Positions 43,510 to 53,816 of a DNA stretch of 64,000 nucleotides are shown here, piece after piece; position 1 is the stretch's first letter, and each line of letters starts with the position of its first letter. The stretch covers positions 149,836-213,835 of the forward strand of contig JBAKBP010001422.1 of the NCBI GenBank assembly GCA_037953745.1, in the 5' to 3' direction. The notes under the pieces were generated by a model. That model worked only from the letters and a program-made list of their open reading frames with translations. It had not been told where the DNA came from and made no database searches. Position numbers and translations under genes: made by a program. This DNA is from Lithodes maja (Eukaryota; Arthropoda; Malacostraca; Decapoda; Lithodidae).

Positions 43510-44044
43510 CCCGGGAGCTGCCGGGAGACTCTTAAGAGTTCCCCCGGCGGACTGCGGGAAGACTCTCCTGAGTAAGTAAAATTAAAAATCAACTTTTGAC
43601 ATCGAAAAAAAAAAATATATTTATTTTTATTTTTTTATTTTTTTATTTTTGTTTGGCCCCTGGGCCATGCAAAATCTCAGTCCTCTACCTCCCCTCCTTC
43701 CCCACTTTCCTCCTATCCTTCAGTTATCACCTATTTTCCCTATTATTCCCTTATTCTGAGGTATATTTTCGTGCTAACATTAGCGAGTTGCAAGCAGGGT
43801 GTTGTCATCACTGATGGCAATCGAGTGCAAGAGAGAGAGAGAGAGTATCGATCGACTGTGTCTCAGTGGCCTTGGGGGAAATTGGCGGGAAGGTAGCTTG
43901 CCTCACCCATACATTATACAACTCGCGGGCTATATCTCCGATTTTGACCATCCAAACGCTGTTTTCACTCGTTTTATTGTTGTTTCAGGTTAATACCTTT
44001 ATAATCAACCCATAATAGGCGCATATGGATAATTATTAATGCTA

Positions 44045-44141
44045 TTAATGGTACAATGAATATTTTAGTGACGGAAACACCTCAAATACGTCAGCACAGG
44101 GGGACGTTTTCAATTACCCCCGTGCGCACTTCAGAGGTTAA
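44045..44141 (-). mobile_element. 89-bp TTAA-flanked unit T, inverted copy at the palindrome centre
   Basis: 44049-44137 lies between TTAA at 44045-44048 and 44138-44141 and is the reverse complement of 43417-43505 with few differences. Confidence 0.72.
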
Positions 44142-44587
44142 TAGCATTAATACTTATCCATATGCACCTATTATGGGTTGATTATAAAGGTATTAACCTG
44201 AAACAACAATAAAACGAGTGAAAACAGCGTTTGGATGGTCAAAATCGGAGATATAGCCCGCGAGTTGTATAATGTATGGGTGAGGCAAGCTGCTGTCCCG
44301 CCAATTTCCCCCAAGGCCACTGAGACACAGTCGATCGATACTCTCTCTCTCTCTCTTGCATTCGCTTGCTATCAGTGATGACCACACCCCGCAACCGGAT
44401 TTCTAATGTTAGCACGAAAATATACCTCAGAATAAGGGAATAACAGGGAAAATAGGTGATAACTGAAGGAGAGGAGGAAAGTGGGGAAGGAGGGGAGGTA
44501 GAGGACTGAGATTTTGCATGGCCCATGGGCAAAAAAAAAAAAAAAAAAAAATTCGATGTCAAAAGTTGATTTTTTTTTCTCTGACTC

Positions 44588-45233
44588 TTAACCCGGCAAG
44601 CGCGATAGGCCTCACAGAAGGCTTCCTATAGGGAACGCGATAGGCCTCACGGAAGCAAGACCATAAAAAAAGCTTTCCAAAAAAAAAAAGGGCCTATCAA
44701 AACAAAGGAATTTGTCTCTAGGTGAGATAATTCCCCTCCAGTACTCATCCATGTAAATCTCACCCACCCCCCTCCCCTCCTTCCCCACCTTATTCCCCCC
44801 TCCCTCCCCTCCTCAATTATCACCTATTTCCCTCTTATTATCATCATTTATCGGTTATTTTTCTCTCCCGCGATAATGTAGCACAAGTGGGTTGCAGAAA
44901 AGATCGATATGTAACACCCAGACACCAGCCCACACCGCCCCGCTCGTCTCAGTTACCTCACAGACAGCGAGAGAGGAGGGTTGCCTGTAGCTCTCTCTCG
45001 CCTGACATTACGACCGGGTGGCCAATATCTTCGTTTTCACCACCCAAATGCTTTTCCCACTTATTTTAGCACTCTTGAAGGTTCATATATACATCATATA
45101 TGTAAAATAAAAGCATACCGAAAACAAATAATGGTCTATATTGTAAATATAACGAATTCTGTCAGAATCCAAGGCTAGAAATGCACAAATAACTACCCTA
45201 GCCCCTAGGTGTATTTAGCGCTTACCGGGTTAA
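44588..45233. mobile_element. piggyBac-type MITE E3 in the right arm of E1
   Basis: TTAA at 44588-44591 and 45230-45233. The ends CCCGGCAAGCGCGAT and, inverted, CCCGGTAAGCGCTAA are imperfect inverted repeats. 638 bp, no ORF. Confidence 0.78.
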
Positions 45234-45292
45234 GAGTCTCCCCGCAGTCCGCCGAGGAACTCTTAAGAGTCTCCCCGTAGTTCCCGGGTTAA

Positions 45293-45799
45293 GCATCACA
45301 CCACGTTTTCACAGTCAAGAAACACTATATTAGAAATGCGAAATATAACATCGATCACCTAAATAATAGAAAATGTGACCTGATAAATCCATACGCCGCG
45401 ATGTAAATAATAGTTATTCCATCAACGTTTTCTTTCAGTTTTCTTCTATTGATTTCGTTGGGGAAACTATTGTATATTATTGATAGGTCAGATATTATGG
45501 ACACTGTTCGTTCCACCCCTGTGTACGTTACACCCCCATATCACCCTACTGTGTTTTCTATTACAGATTATAGGGTTCGAATAGGGTTGTCTTCGTTTTC
45601 TAGGTTGACGCGGACGTCTCTCTTGAGGTCGGATTTTTTCCGTAGTCTCCGATTTCATTGTTGTCTCGGACGGACATTGGTTAGGTCAGATTTTATCCTC
45701 TGTTAGGTCGGACACAAGCCGGACCCCGGACATCTCGGATTTTCGGTCATCTCGGACTGGGTCTCCCCCCAATTAGTCCGAGATAGCAAGGGTTTACTG
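45293..45799. other. Right terminal region of Tigger
   Basis: This is non-coding DNA leading to the right inverted repeat. The last 200 bp are rich in TCGGA/TCCGA motifs like those in the left terminal region 31638-31960, as expected for subterminal transposase-binding repeats. Confidence 0.6.
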
Positions 45800-46869
45800 T
45801 ATTATGTGTTAAGTTGCGTCCGGGAGCGACCTCTTACACGTTAGTTAGGGATTATTTGTGACTATTAATTAACCAGAGGTATGTCGAAAACATACACTCA
45901 TTTGCTTTAAAATTTCGTGATTGGAGAAATAATTTTACTTTACTGTTTAATTTACTTGGAGAAATCATATATGTTTAATTTACTTGGAGAAATCATATAG
46001 GTTGGATTGGAGAATCCTATATGTTTAATTTAATTGGAGAGATATATATTTTGAATTACTGTTTAATTTTGGTGATTAGAATTAATGTTTGATTCAGAGA
46101 TGATTTGTGATTGAATATTCTACTTTACATAATTATTAACAATTAACTAACTTGATGTAAAGCTATTGTCATTCATAATTAAGGATTAAGCCTTGTATAA
46201 GTTAAATACTTACCTGACTATTATTCTTTAATTTGTACTTTAGTGAAATCAGAACGTTTGCAAAACGATCCTGAAACTCTATCATAACTTTCATTGCTTA
46301 TTATTTTTGATTAATTGTAAAATACCTTATTTATGTTTATAAATATAATTCCCTTTTATATGTGACTTTATAATATTTCCTTACCATTTTTATTTAGTCA
46401 AATGTCTTTCAGTAATAAGAATAAATAAGATAAAATACTAAAGGAGAATAATAATAATAAACTAAGAATAAATAGATAATATAAAGAGCAAAACAATCTT
46501 TAGAGGGTTAACAAACTTAAATTAATTATATATAAAAGATCTTAATACTTTGCTGATAATCAAGATTAATTGAGATATTCTAGTGTCTTAAAACTTTGCT
46601 TACATACCAAACTTTTGTATTCGTAATTAATAGCCTCTTTCATATTAAACATTCAATGTAACTTTAAATAGTTTACTGATTAAATATAATTGAAGTGTAT
46701 CAGAGTATAAAGGATAACTGTCCCAACAACTGAGGGAAAGCAAGTGACAACAGAACTAACTTTAATATTTTACGTTCTTTTGGCCTTCGGCTGTTTTGCT
46801 ACACTTTCACCTTAACTGTTCTGTCTTTATTTATTTAGTTAACCACTTCTAAATCAAGATACGTAACAA

Positions 46870-46879
46870 TATATATATA

Positions 46880-46926
<47 letters not shown>
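46870..46926. repeat. (TA)n microsatellite
   Basis: The alternating TA tract continues the one left of 31166 and contains the right-hand target duplication of solo LTR C2. A second TA run is at 47206-47234. Confidence 0.9.
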
Positions 46927-46929
<3 letters not shown>

Positions 46930-47191
46930 CTGAGAGTGAGGGTCCGAGTCTAGGTGGTGAGACAGTGAAGCACTGGAGTGAAGCAACTTCAGAGATGTGG
47001 CTGCTTTGAGCCATGGGTGGGCAACCATGCATCTTGCGAAGGAAAGATATTGGGGGCTGGTTGTATCCCAAAGTGCTTCACATGGCTCACTCCCTAGACT
47101 GGAACGAGACCTCTAGGGGTTTGCCGTTCAATGTACAGGCTCTCAGCCTATGCCCGAGAGGGAGTAGTGGAGAAAAAAAAAAAAAAAAAAA
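46927..47191 (+). mobile_element. Poly(A)-tailed retroposon, copy 1
   Basis: About 245 bp ending TATGCCCGAGAGGGAGTAGTGG and an A run. It is homologous to 57893-58188 throughout (GTGAGACAGTGAAGCAC, CACTCCCTAGACTGGAAC). It is inserted within a (TA)n tract and non-coding. Confidence 0.75.
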
Positions 47192-47197
47192 CAAAAA

Positions 47198-47236
<39 letters not shown>

Positions 47237-47240
<4 letters not shown>

Positions 47241-47771
47241 GTTTGACTCCTGTAAGGAGATAAAGAAAACCTAATATTTAGTAGTGGCCCCGTAATCATT
47301 GACGAACATGCCTATTACATAAGGCATCCTCTTCAAACACTAATCCGCCGTAGTTTGAATCTACCGCGCAGAGCATTTAAAAACTGAGGAGCCTTCATCA
47401 TGAGCGCACGCGACCTCACTCATGGCTTCAGTCATTATGAATTGGGTTCTCACTACGAAAAAACTTCGTAAAAAATAAAAAGAAAAAGAAAATAAGAATA
47501 ACTATCTAATAAGCTTTCCATCATATCGTGGATGTACTTGTGTGGATCTCTGACCAGACGCTGATTCAGGCGTCATTCCTCCTTCACTGACATACCAAGT
47601 AAACCAAGATCCTTAATACATCAACGAATGGGAAGGGGACGGTCGGGAGGGCCCCAGTCGTCAATGATTATGGGGCCACTACTAAATATTAGGTTTTCTT
47701 TATCTCCTTACAGGAGTCAAACCTATAATTTATTAGTGGCCCCTCCATCATTGACGAACATGCCTGATTTC
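47237..47771 (-). repeat. DIRS right terminal repeat and internal complementary region
   Basis: AGGTTTGACTCCTGTAAGG at 47241 is mirrored by CCTTACAGGAGTCAAACCT ending at 47730. The TTAGTGGCCCC...TCATTGACGAACATGCC block is direct at 47280 and 47736 and inverted near 47660 and 55870. This multiple-end complementarity is what DIRS elements use to complete their ends via a circular intermediate. Confidence 0.7.
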
Positions 47772-48329
47772 TAAGACTGGAGGGGGACATTCGTAATCAT
47801 ATCATAACTCTAGAAAAGTAGATAATAAAAACAACCACATAGTATTCTTATTCTTAAAAAATATATATTTAATCATTGGCGTCGCCGAAAAAATACAAGA
47901 AAAAGGGGGTTCAGGCAGGTGCGTGCTTCAAAGAAGCCTGCCTGACAAAATGGGTAACCCTAAAGATTCTGAACACAGATCTGTAGTTACAAAGGCACCC
48001 CCACTCAACGAGTGGTGACAAAAATAACAAGTTATAAGCTTATATGTGCACATCATAAACCCCAACATAATCGTGGAGATAAATTGCAAAGGATCTCCAC
48101 TGATTCTAAAATTAAATTGCTTTCGCAGTAAACACTACTATAACAACCCTGTTGTTTTGTACTAACATTGTACTAGCACAATTTCTCTCTGAGAAAATTT
48201 TATATCACATTAACCTTACATGTGTATCACAGCTCTCATACTCCGGCGGGGTCTAGGGTGTCCTATGTCAACTGACTGCACCCCCCCCCCCCCCTTTGTG
48301 AAAATAAACAAAAGTGACTGTAGGGCCAC
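47772..48329. other. DIRS 3' untranslated region, no gene
   Basis: AT-rich sequence with a C run near 48281-48294. It is conserved in copy 2 at 59250-59821. Confidence 0.6.
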
Positions 48330-49310
48330 CTAGACCCTCTGCCTTAAAGCTATACATGGTAAGGAAGGTTTGTCTAGAGCAACTGACAAGTATCTAGACA
48401 AAAACGTATGATTAGACGCCCACAATTGAGTGGACGCGATATCTTCCACTGAAAAGTTTTTCAGGAAACGTAAAGAGGCTGCCCATTTGCGTAAATCGTG
48501 GGCCCTACCCACCACGCCGGGATTACTCTCTTTAATGACTTCGACCAGAAGAGAGGCTAATCGCCGTTTAAGTAAGCGTTTACCCGTACTTGCTACCCAT
48601 AAAGCACCTTGGGGGTTTAGAGGAGCTACTCTCAAATATTTGGTTAGGGCTTGCACTGGACATAGATTATGATGCACCTTTCCCCTTTTTAATGCTGGCA
48701 CCGTGAACTCTGAAAACACGTGTGCACTGTGCTCATTCTTGGCTACAAAACCTGGGGAAGGCGCAATGTAAATACATTCGTTAAGTCTACCAAACCTAAG
48801 GCAATTGGGTGTGTTGCTCATCGCCGCCAGCTCAGACACTCTGTTCCCGGTGGCCAAAGCCATAAGGAAAACCGCCTTTTTTAAGAGTAAAGCAAAGTCT
48901 GCAGTATTTTGGTACAGACGAGAGTGAAGTAAAGACAAAGCTTTGTCGAGAGACCAAGTAGGCATGAGCTGACGGGGAGGTGGGCGAAGTTTAAAACAAG
49001 CTCTCATAAAACCTGTTTCTTCCGCCACCGGTATGGAAAGACCTGTCAGGTCTAAAAAGGGCACTCTAATTGCAGTTAAGTGATTTTTCAATGTTACCAC
49101 CGATAAATGTTTCTGTTCAAACAGATAATTCAAGTAATTGAAAATTAAAGCCACTGACGGCACATTCTGTTCCGTTCTGACAATCCAGGAAGTAAAGGCT
49201 TGCCAATGTGAGTGATACTGACGTTTCGTAGACTGAGTATATTGATTGATTAATTTATTAGTCACATCTCTACCGTATGGTGCCAGCCACTTGGCCTTCT
49301 GAATGTCCAT
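48330..49310 (-). CDS. DIRS tyrosine recombinase
   Basis: ATG 49310 begins MDIQKAKWLAPYG, giving 326 residues. An N-terminal SAM-like core-binding region has STKRQYHSHWQAFTSW. The catalytic domain has Arg in ATGNRVSEL, His-x-x-Arg in HDLRKWAASL and the nucleophile Tyr in FLSRYL. The protein joins the extrachromosomal DNA circle to the genome in place of an integrase. The start overlaps the RT ORF end by 49 nt in another frame. The frame stays open upstream to 50768, but there it only re-reads the RT-RNase H gene, so I begin at 49310. No defect is visible. Confidence 0.88.
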   Translation of the reverse strand: MDIQKAKWLAPYGRDVTNKLINQYTQSTKRQYHSHWQAFTSWIVRTEQNVPSVALIFNYLNYLFEQKHLSVVTLKNHLTAIRVPFLDLTGLSIPVAEETGFMRACFKLRPPPRQLMPTWSLDKALSLLHSRLYQNTADFALLLKKAVFLMALATGNRVSELAAMSNTPNCLRFGRLNECIYIAPSPGFVAKNEHSAHVFSEFTVPALKRGKVHHNLCPVQALTKYLRVAPLNPQGALWVASTGKRLLKRRLASLLVEVIKESNPGVVGRAHDLRKWAASLRFLKNFSVEDIASTQLWASNHTFLSRYLSVALDKPSLPCIALRQRV

Positions 49311-51187
49311 AATGCAAAAGTCAGCGAGGTCGCTAGGTTGCCAATCGTGTCTAAGTGGAAATACCCGACCGGGAGCGATACCGGGTCCGGGCACCACGTT
49401 TTCAATTGCTGGTACCACAACTGCGCCGGCCACAGGGGCGCGATTAGTGAGACTAAGCCTCGATAATCTCGTAGTTTGTTCACTACGTGGCACATTAGTG
49501 ACGCATCTGGCGGTGGAAACAGATAGATGGAGCTCCATCTGTTCCAGTCTGTCACTAGGGCGTCTGGCCCCCCTGCCGGCGTTATCGACCGGCGGGTGAG
49601 GTATAGAGGGAGTTTGTGAGTCTCCTCGGACGCAAAAAGATCCACTTGTGGATGGGAGAGCTCTGCAATCATTAGGTTGAAAATGGGTTGCTTGAGCTCC
49701 CATTCTACTGTTGTGCTCTGTCTCCGGGACAGAGCGTCTGCCCAGACGTTCGCTACGCCTGGGAGATAAGATGCGTGAAGGTAAATTTCTAGTCTGTTGG
49801 CTAGAGTAAAAATCTCTTCCGACACGTTTAGCAACCCCCTGGACCTCGTTGATCCTTGCTTCTGAATACAGTGAACCGCATTCAGATTGTCCATTCTGAA
49901 GGCCACCGACTTGCCCCGTAATGCCGGGCCGTGAGCCTGAAGGAAATACAAGGGGACTAGTAATTCTTTGACATTGATGTGAGAGATTTCTAAGTGGGAC
50001 CAAAGCCCCTGACCCTGGTGCCCCTGATTTGATTGAAATCCCCAACCTATTGTGCCTGACGCATCCGTGTCTATCCATACCGTTGGTGGAGGAGAAATCC
50101 ATGACATTATTGAGTACAACGTTTCCCTCTTTGCCCAGACCGCTAGTAAGGTGTGGATTAATTTCGGGATGGGCCATAATTTTTCCGCCGGTAAGAGCGG
50201 GAAATATTTGTTGCCTTCCAATATTAGTCGTTTTACTTTCAACCGGCCGAACTTGACAGTTAGTTGAATCCAGTTGAGAGAGCCGACCAGAGATTCCCAG
50301 ACCCTTCGCGTCGTAGTCAGACTGTGAAGAAACATGAACAGTTTCCTGCGAAACCTGTTGCGATTGTCCACACTCTGACTCAGAGTGAGAGCGGCTGTGT
50401 CCCAGACCAGCCCTATCCACTGAATTACTCGTGAGGGAACAAGGTTTGACTTTACCAGATTTACCTTGAAGCCTAGAGTTTTGACATGATTTAAAATAAT
50501 ATTGACATGTTTTATGCATAAATGTTGTGTCTCTGCCACCACCAGCCAGTCGTCCAGATACCACAACACTCTGATCCCCTGTTTTAACAATGGCATCAGG
50601 GCTTGCCGGACTAATTTCGTGAATAATCGAGGTGCTAGGTTCAAACCGAACGGCATCCTTTGAAAAACAAAATTTTGGTGCCTGATCCTTAAGGCCAAAA
50701 ACCTTTGAAATCTTTTGTTGACCGATACGTGCCAATAGGCGTCTGTCAGGTCTAGTGAGCACATCCAACCTCCCGGCGGAAGTGTTAGCCTGATTTGGTG
50801 CACAGTTAACATTCTGAAAGATTCGTTGTGAATGTGAAGGTTCAGGTAAGACAGGTCTACGACCGGCCTCATCTGAACACTGTCCCTTTTGGGAACCAAA
50901 AATAGTTTGGACGTGAATACAGAGTAATTTGGGGGGACCGGGATGATGACATTCTTAACAATCATTTCCTGGACCAGTGACTCCACCTCTAAAGAAACAA
51001 CATTCGCCGTTGTCGGCTGACGTAAGCGAGGTCGCCGGAGCCACCGCCAAGTGATGCCTTTGCGAGCCACCATCCGTGCCGAAGTGTTTAATGGCCATGC
51101 CTGGTGACACGTTCGGAACGACCCAGTTAGCAGACAAGGGTTCGCCGGCTGTACTACCCTCGGGTCCTCCGGCCTTAAAGTTGGCAC
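49262..51187 (-). CDS. DIRS reverse transcriptase-RNase H
   Basis: 641 codons, no stop. RT: FLVPKRDSVQMRPVVDLSYLN near residues 95-115, SLDLTDAYWHV near 145 (motif A Asp), RMPFGLNLAPRLFTK near 175, and YLDDWLVV near 210 (the YLDD catalytic pair typical of DIRS). RNase H: Asp in DTDASGTIGWG near 365, Glu in NVKELLVP near 400, Asp in RMDNLNAVH near 425 and Asp in WADALSR near 480. The C-terminal extension (DLFASEETHKLPLYLT, WPAQLWYQQL) matches the family. There is no methyltransferase domain. It ends inside the recombinase ORF. The first 40 codons may be linker translated from gag sequence. Confidence 0.9.
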   Translation of the reverse strand: MPTLRPEDPRVVQPANPCLLTGSFRTCHQAWPLNTSARMVARKGITWRWLRRPRLRQPTTANVVSLEVESLVQEMIVKNVIIPVPPNYSVFTSKLFLVPKRDSVQMRPVVDLSYLNLHIHNESFRMLTVHQIRLTLPPGGWMCSLDLTDAYWHVSVNKRFQRFLALRIRHQNFVFQRMPFGLNLAPRLFTKLVRQALMPLLKQGIRVLWYLDDWLVVAETQHLCIKHVNIILNHVKTLGFKVNLVKSNLVPSRVIQWIGLVWDTAALTLSQSVDNRNRFRRKLFMFLHSLTTTRRVWESLVGSLNWIQLTVKFGRLKVKRLILEGNKYFPLLPAEKLWPIPKLIHTLLAVWAKRETLYSIMSWISPPPTVWIDTDASGTIGWGFQSNQGHQGQGLWSHLEISHINVKELLVPLYFLQAHGPALRGKSVAFRMDNLNAVHCIQKQGSTRSRGLLNVSEEIFTLANRLEIYLHASYLPGVANVWADALSRRQSTTVEWELKQPIFNLMIAELSHPQVDLFASEETHKLPLYLTRRSITPAGGPDALVTDWNRWSSIYLFPPPDASLMCHVVNKLRDYRGLVSLIAPLWPAQLWYQQLKTWCPDPVSLPVGYFHLDTIGNLATSLTFALWTFRRPSGWHHTVEM

Positions 51188-51204
51188 CGGGAGTGAGAGA
51201 GACT

Positions 51205-53816
51205 TTAGTTTTTTGATGGTGGGGTTGATGGTGCTGGACGCTTCGCCGGCTGGCTGGTGCTGGCCGATGACTGGCCCTGACCTGGCTTATGCTGGCCGCA
51301 TCCTCTCTGACCTGAAAACCTACCCTGTTTATGCCTGTACTGACCCTGGGAGGAGTGGGAAGATTTAGGCGGAAGAAAGGGTTTAGATCCCCCTGGCTGA
51401 GCTTTAGTAGTTGGCCTGGGTTTGGGAAAGGTAAATGTAGGTTTCTTAGAAGGGGTGGAACTATGCTTAAAAGCTTGTGCCATATTGAACACCGTTCTCC
51501 ACACTTCAGGGGACATTAGAGAAGGAGTAAGCACTGGTGACATGACCACCTGATTCGCAATGCGATCAGGTAGCTTGCGAACTAAAGACATTCTGAGATC
51601 TTGTCTTGCTCGTACCGCCTCAAGCAAGGCGGTGCGTATGTCACCTAAGGATTGGATTGACGACTGGAGGAGCAGTCGCCGGGACAATTCAACTGATCTT
51701 CTGGCATCCGCATCTGCGATTGCCTGAATAGACCGTAGTAAAGACTTAGCCACCTGTTGAGACACTATATATTGGGAGAACAGGCGAAAAGCTTTCCCCC
51801 TGAGCCTAAATTCTCTGTCTAGGTGAGTAGGGGTAGGGGTAGTGAAAGGGTCTTTCAGCTCACAAAGATTAATTTTAGGGGCAGCTAGGAAGGAAAACAA
51901 AGCTGACGGGACTCCGCCTGCAGACCCTACAGGCATGGAGAACCACGAATGAGTATCTTGAGGGATCTGGTGAGAAGATTTCGAAGTAAATGTCGTTGCA
52001 AAGTTTTGAGCCTCTATTTCCCAATCTACCCAAGGTCCTGGACCCAACTGCCCCACCTTCAAAACAGGATTAGCTGCTTCGTCTGTGACGGTCTGTAAAT
52101 CAAGTTCAGGAGTGAGAGCTGACAAAGTCTTAATATCGTTAAACCCATCTAGCTTAGACCAGTCTGAAATAGCTTTGAAGCTGAGGCAGGGGGTAAAGCT
52201 GGCTTAGTAGCATACACAAAATAGTCCTGGTGATAATAACTAGGTATAGCCTTAATGTTTACATCTAGTACATTTCCCAAATTATCCAAGGCCCTTAATT
52301 TCTTTGATTTGTTGCCTTGGATGACCCACTCACACGGTACTGGGAGCTCCCCTGACAAGGTAGGCTGGGCCAACTCTGGTTTAGTGGGGGTCAAAAGGAC
52401 CCAAGACTCGTCTGGTCCATAAAGCAAGGGCATAGCTACCTTTCTAACAGGTGCTTTGTCTAGAGGGGGTGGATTAACATCCGTGATGACCCTGACATTG
52501 GAAGTTGTTAATGCCGCCGTAGCAGGCTTGGTAGCTACTGATGTTGACATAGTGGGAGGGTTAGGGATCTTAGATAAGACAATCGAAGTCATCAGAGGCC
52601 GTACCGTAGAACTTGTCGTGGGAGCCCCCAAGTCGAACGTGGGGGCCTCCTGTTGTTGGCCAAAAAATCTAGATAAAGCCTGAGTAAGCAGCCCATTAAT
52701 TTTTTGCGCAGTAACAAATTGATTTGAAGATGAACTTACAGGTGAATCATTAATATCCTGCGCGGCGTCTAAGCCTGAGCCTGACTCTTGCCCTTCCATT
52801 TCCGAAATTATTGAAACTTCGTCTTTCTCTTCCTGAGAAGATCCCTCCGAAGCCGGGGTACCTTGCTGCCAAGACAAGTCAGGAATAGAGGATGGGATCG
52901 CCGCGTCCCTGTGGACATCAGCTACTGTGTGACTCGTTTGAGTCGAACGAGGGTGGTCGGGTCCTGGCTGAGCAAAACGCCAAACCCCGAGGCCTTGGCT
53001 TACACTTTCTTGAGAGTCAGACACATTATCCCGACTTGAACCCCCTGAATTTTCTCATTCCAGGGTCAAGATATTTATAGGTAAATCCTCTTTAAGGACA
53101 GGCACCTCACTGGACCCCTGAGACCTAACACAAACTCTGTCTGGGGTAGAGGTATGAAGAGAGGTACTAGGAACTTGTGAATGTAGGGAGGACTTCTTTT
53201 TATGTGAATCCTTTTTGGAGGATTTATGGCTACGATGTGATCGTGAACTACTCTTAGATTTCGAGGAATCATCGCCGTGACCACTGGTGGAACTTTCCGT
53301 CCTACTCTTCTTACTCGCCGGTGAAGAGGCAAGACTAGATGACTGTTGTCTGAGAGGTGACCTGGACCGAGATCTCGCCCGAGATGATGAGGCGGATGCC
53401 GGAGGTGTAGGCTCTCGTGGACGTTTGGGTGTAGCTGCAGAAGATACCGAACCCTGACCAGTCTCCGCCGGTGCATGACTCGTGACTCTAGAGGAACGTT
53501 TAGGGGGAGGGTGTTCAAATAATAACTTATCCCAAAGAGGGACGTTATCACATTGAAGTGATTTATGAGCAACAATCGTAGTGTATGCTGACATCTGTTG
53601 CCTTACTTCTCGTAACGCTACTGCTGCGGTCTTATCATTATCGCAAAGGACTTTTATCGCTAATTGGGAGCAAAAAGAACAATTACGCATAACCCAGAGA
53701 CCCCTTGAACGGTCTAGACATTTAACACACCTTATGCAAAGGGTATGCGCAAAAATAGGGATACCAGCACAAGCAGGGGTAGTGCATAAAGCAAAGACTG
53801 GGGCCACGGTAGCCAT
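51205..53816 (-). pseudogene. DIRS gag-like ORF1, one in-frame TGA and one frameshift
   Basis: ATG 53816 (MATVAPVFALC) starts a protein with a Cys-rich N-terminus (CTTPACAG, CIRCVKCLDR, NCSFC). A long Ser/Arg/Lys-rich middle (SRARSRSRSPLR, SSKSKSSSRSHRSHKSSKK) follows. A TGA interrupts at 53055-53057 and the same frame runs on to 52149. Near 52170-52190 the reading shifts to the frame of 52125-51205, whose conserved part has VSQQVAKSLLRSIQAIADADARRSVELSRRL cut here into shorter motifs: RRLLLQSSIQSLGDIRTAL and PEVWRTVFNMAQ. Its last 70 residues are Gly/Gln/Lys-rich, probably RNA-binding. The frameshift looks like decay. Confidence 0.72.

Larger units (their letters stand above)
43506..45292. 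mobile_element. Palindromic piggyBac-type element E1
   Basis: TTAA at 43506-43509 and 45289-45292 bounds ends CCCGGGAGCTGCCGGGAGAC and, inverted, CCCGGGAACTACGGGGAGAC. The two arms (43510-44044 and 44142-45288 minus an insert) are inverted copies of each other along their whole length and meet at a TTAA in the centre. Unit T (inverted) sits in that centre and another TTAA element sits in the right arm. There is no transposase ORF. Confidence 0.78.
31638..45799 (+). mobile_element. Tigger/pogo DNA transposon, 14 kb with nested insertions
   Basis: The 24-bp terminal inverted repeats differ at one base. They begin CAGTAAACCCTCGCTATCTC on the left (31638) and, inverted, CAGTAAACCCTTGCTATCTC on the right (to 45799). 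They are flanked by TA at 31636-31637 and 45800-45801. The coding region is in two parts (32046-32944, 37730-39194). Without the insertions the element would be only about 3-4 kb. Confidence 0.9.
31161..46874 (+). mobile_element. Solo LTR, family C, copy 2, split by Tigger
   Basis: The LTR is 31167-31637 plus 45802-46868. It starts TGTAACATCC and ends AAGATACGTAACA, flanked by perfect ATATAT hexamers (31161-31166 and 46869-46874) within a (TA)n tract. TATATAAG lies at 31535-31542 with an inverted CCAAT box (ATTGG, 31508) upstream. A (GA)n run lies at 31267-31345. The sequence between the halves is the Tigger element. The total LTR is about 1.54 kb, close to copy 1. Confidence 0.8.

Noticed and set aside
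48330..50768. An 812-residue recombinase with a long novel N-terminal domain
   Set aside because: The extra 486 residues are an out-of-frame reading of the RT-RNase H gene, and substitutions between the two copies do not protect them.
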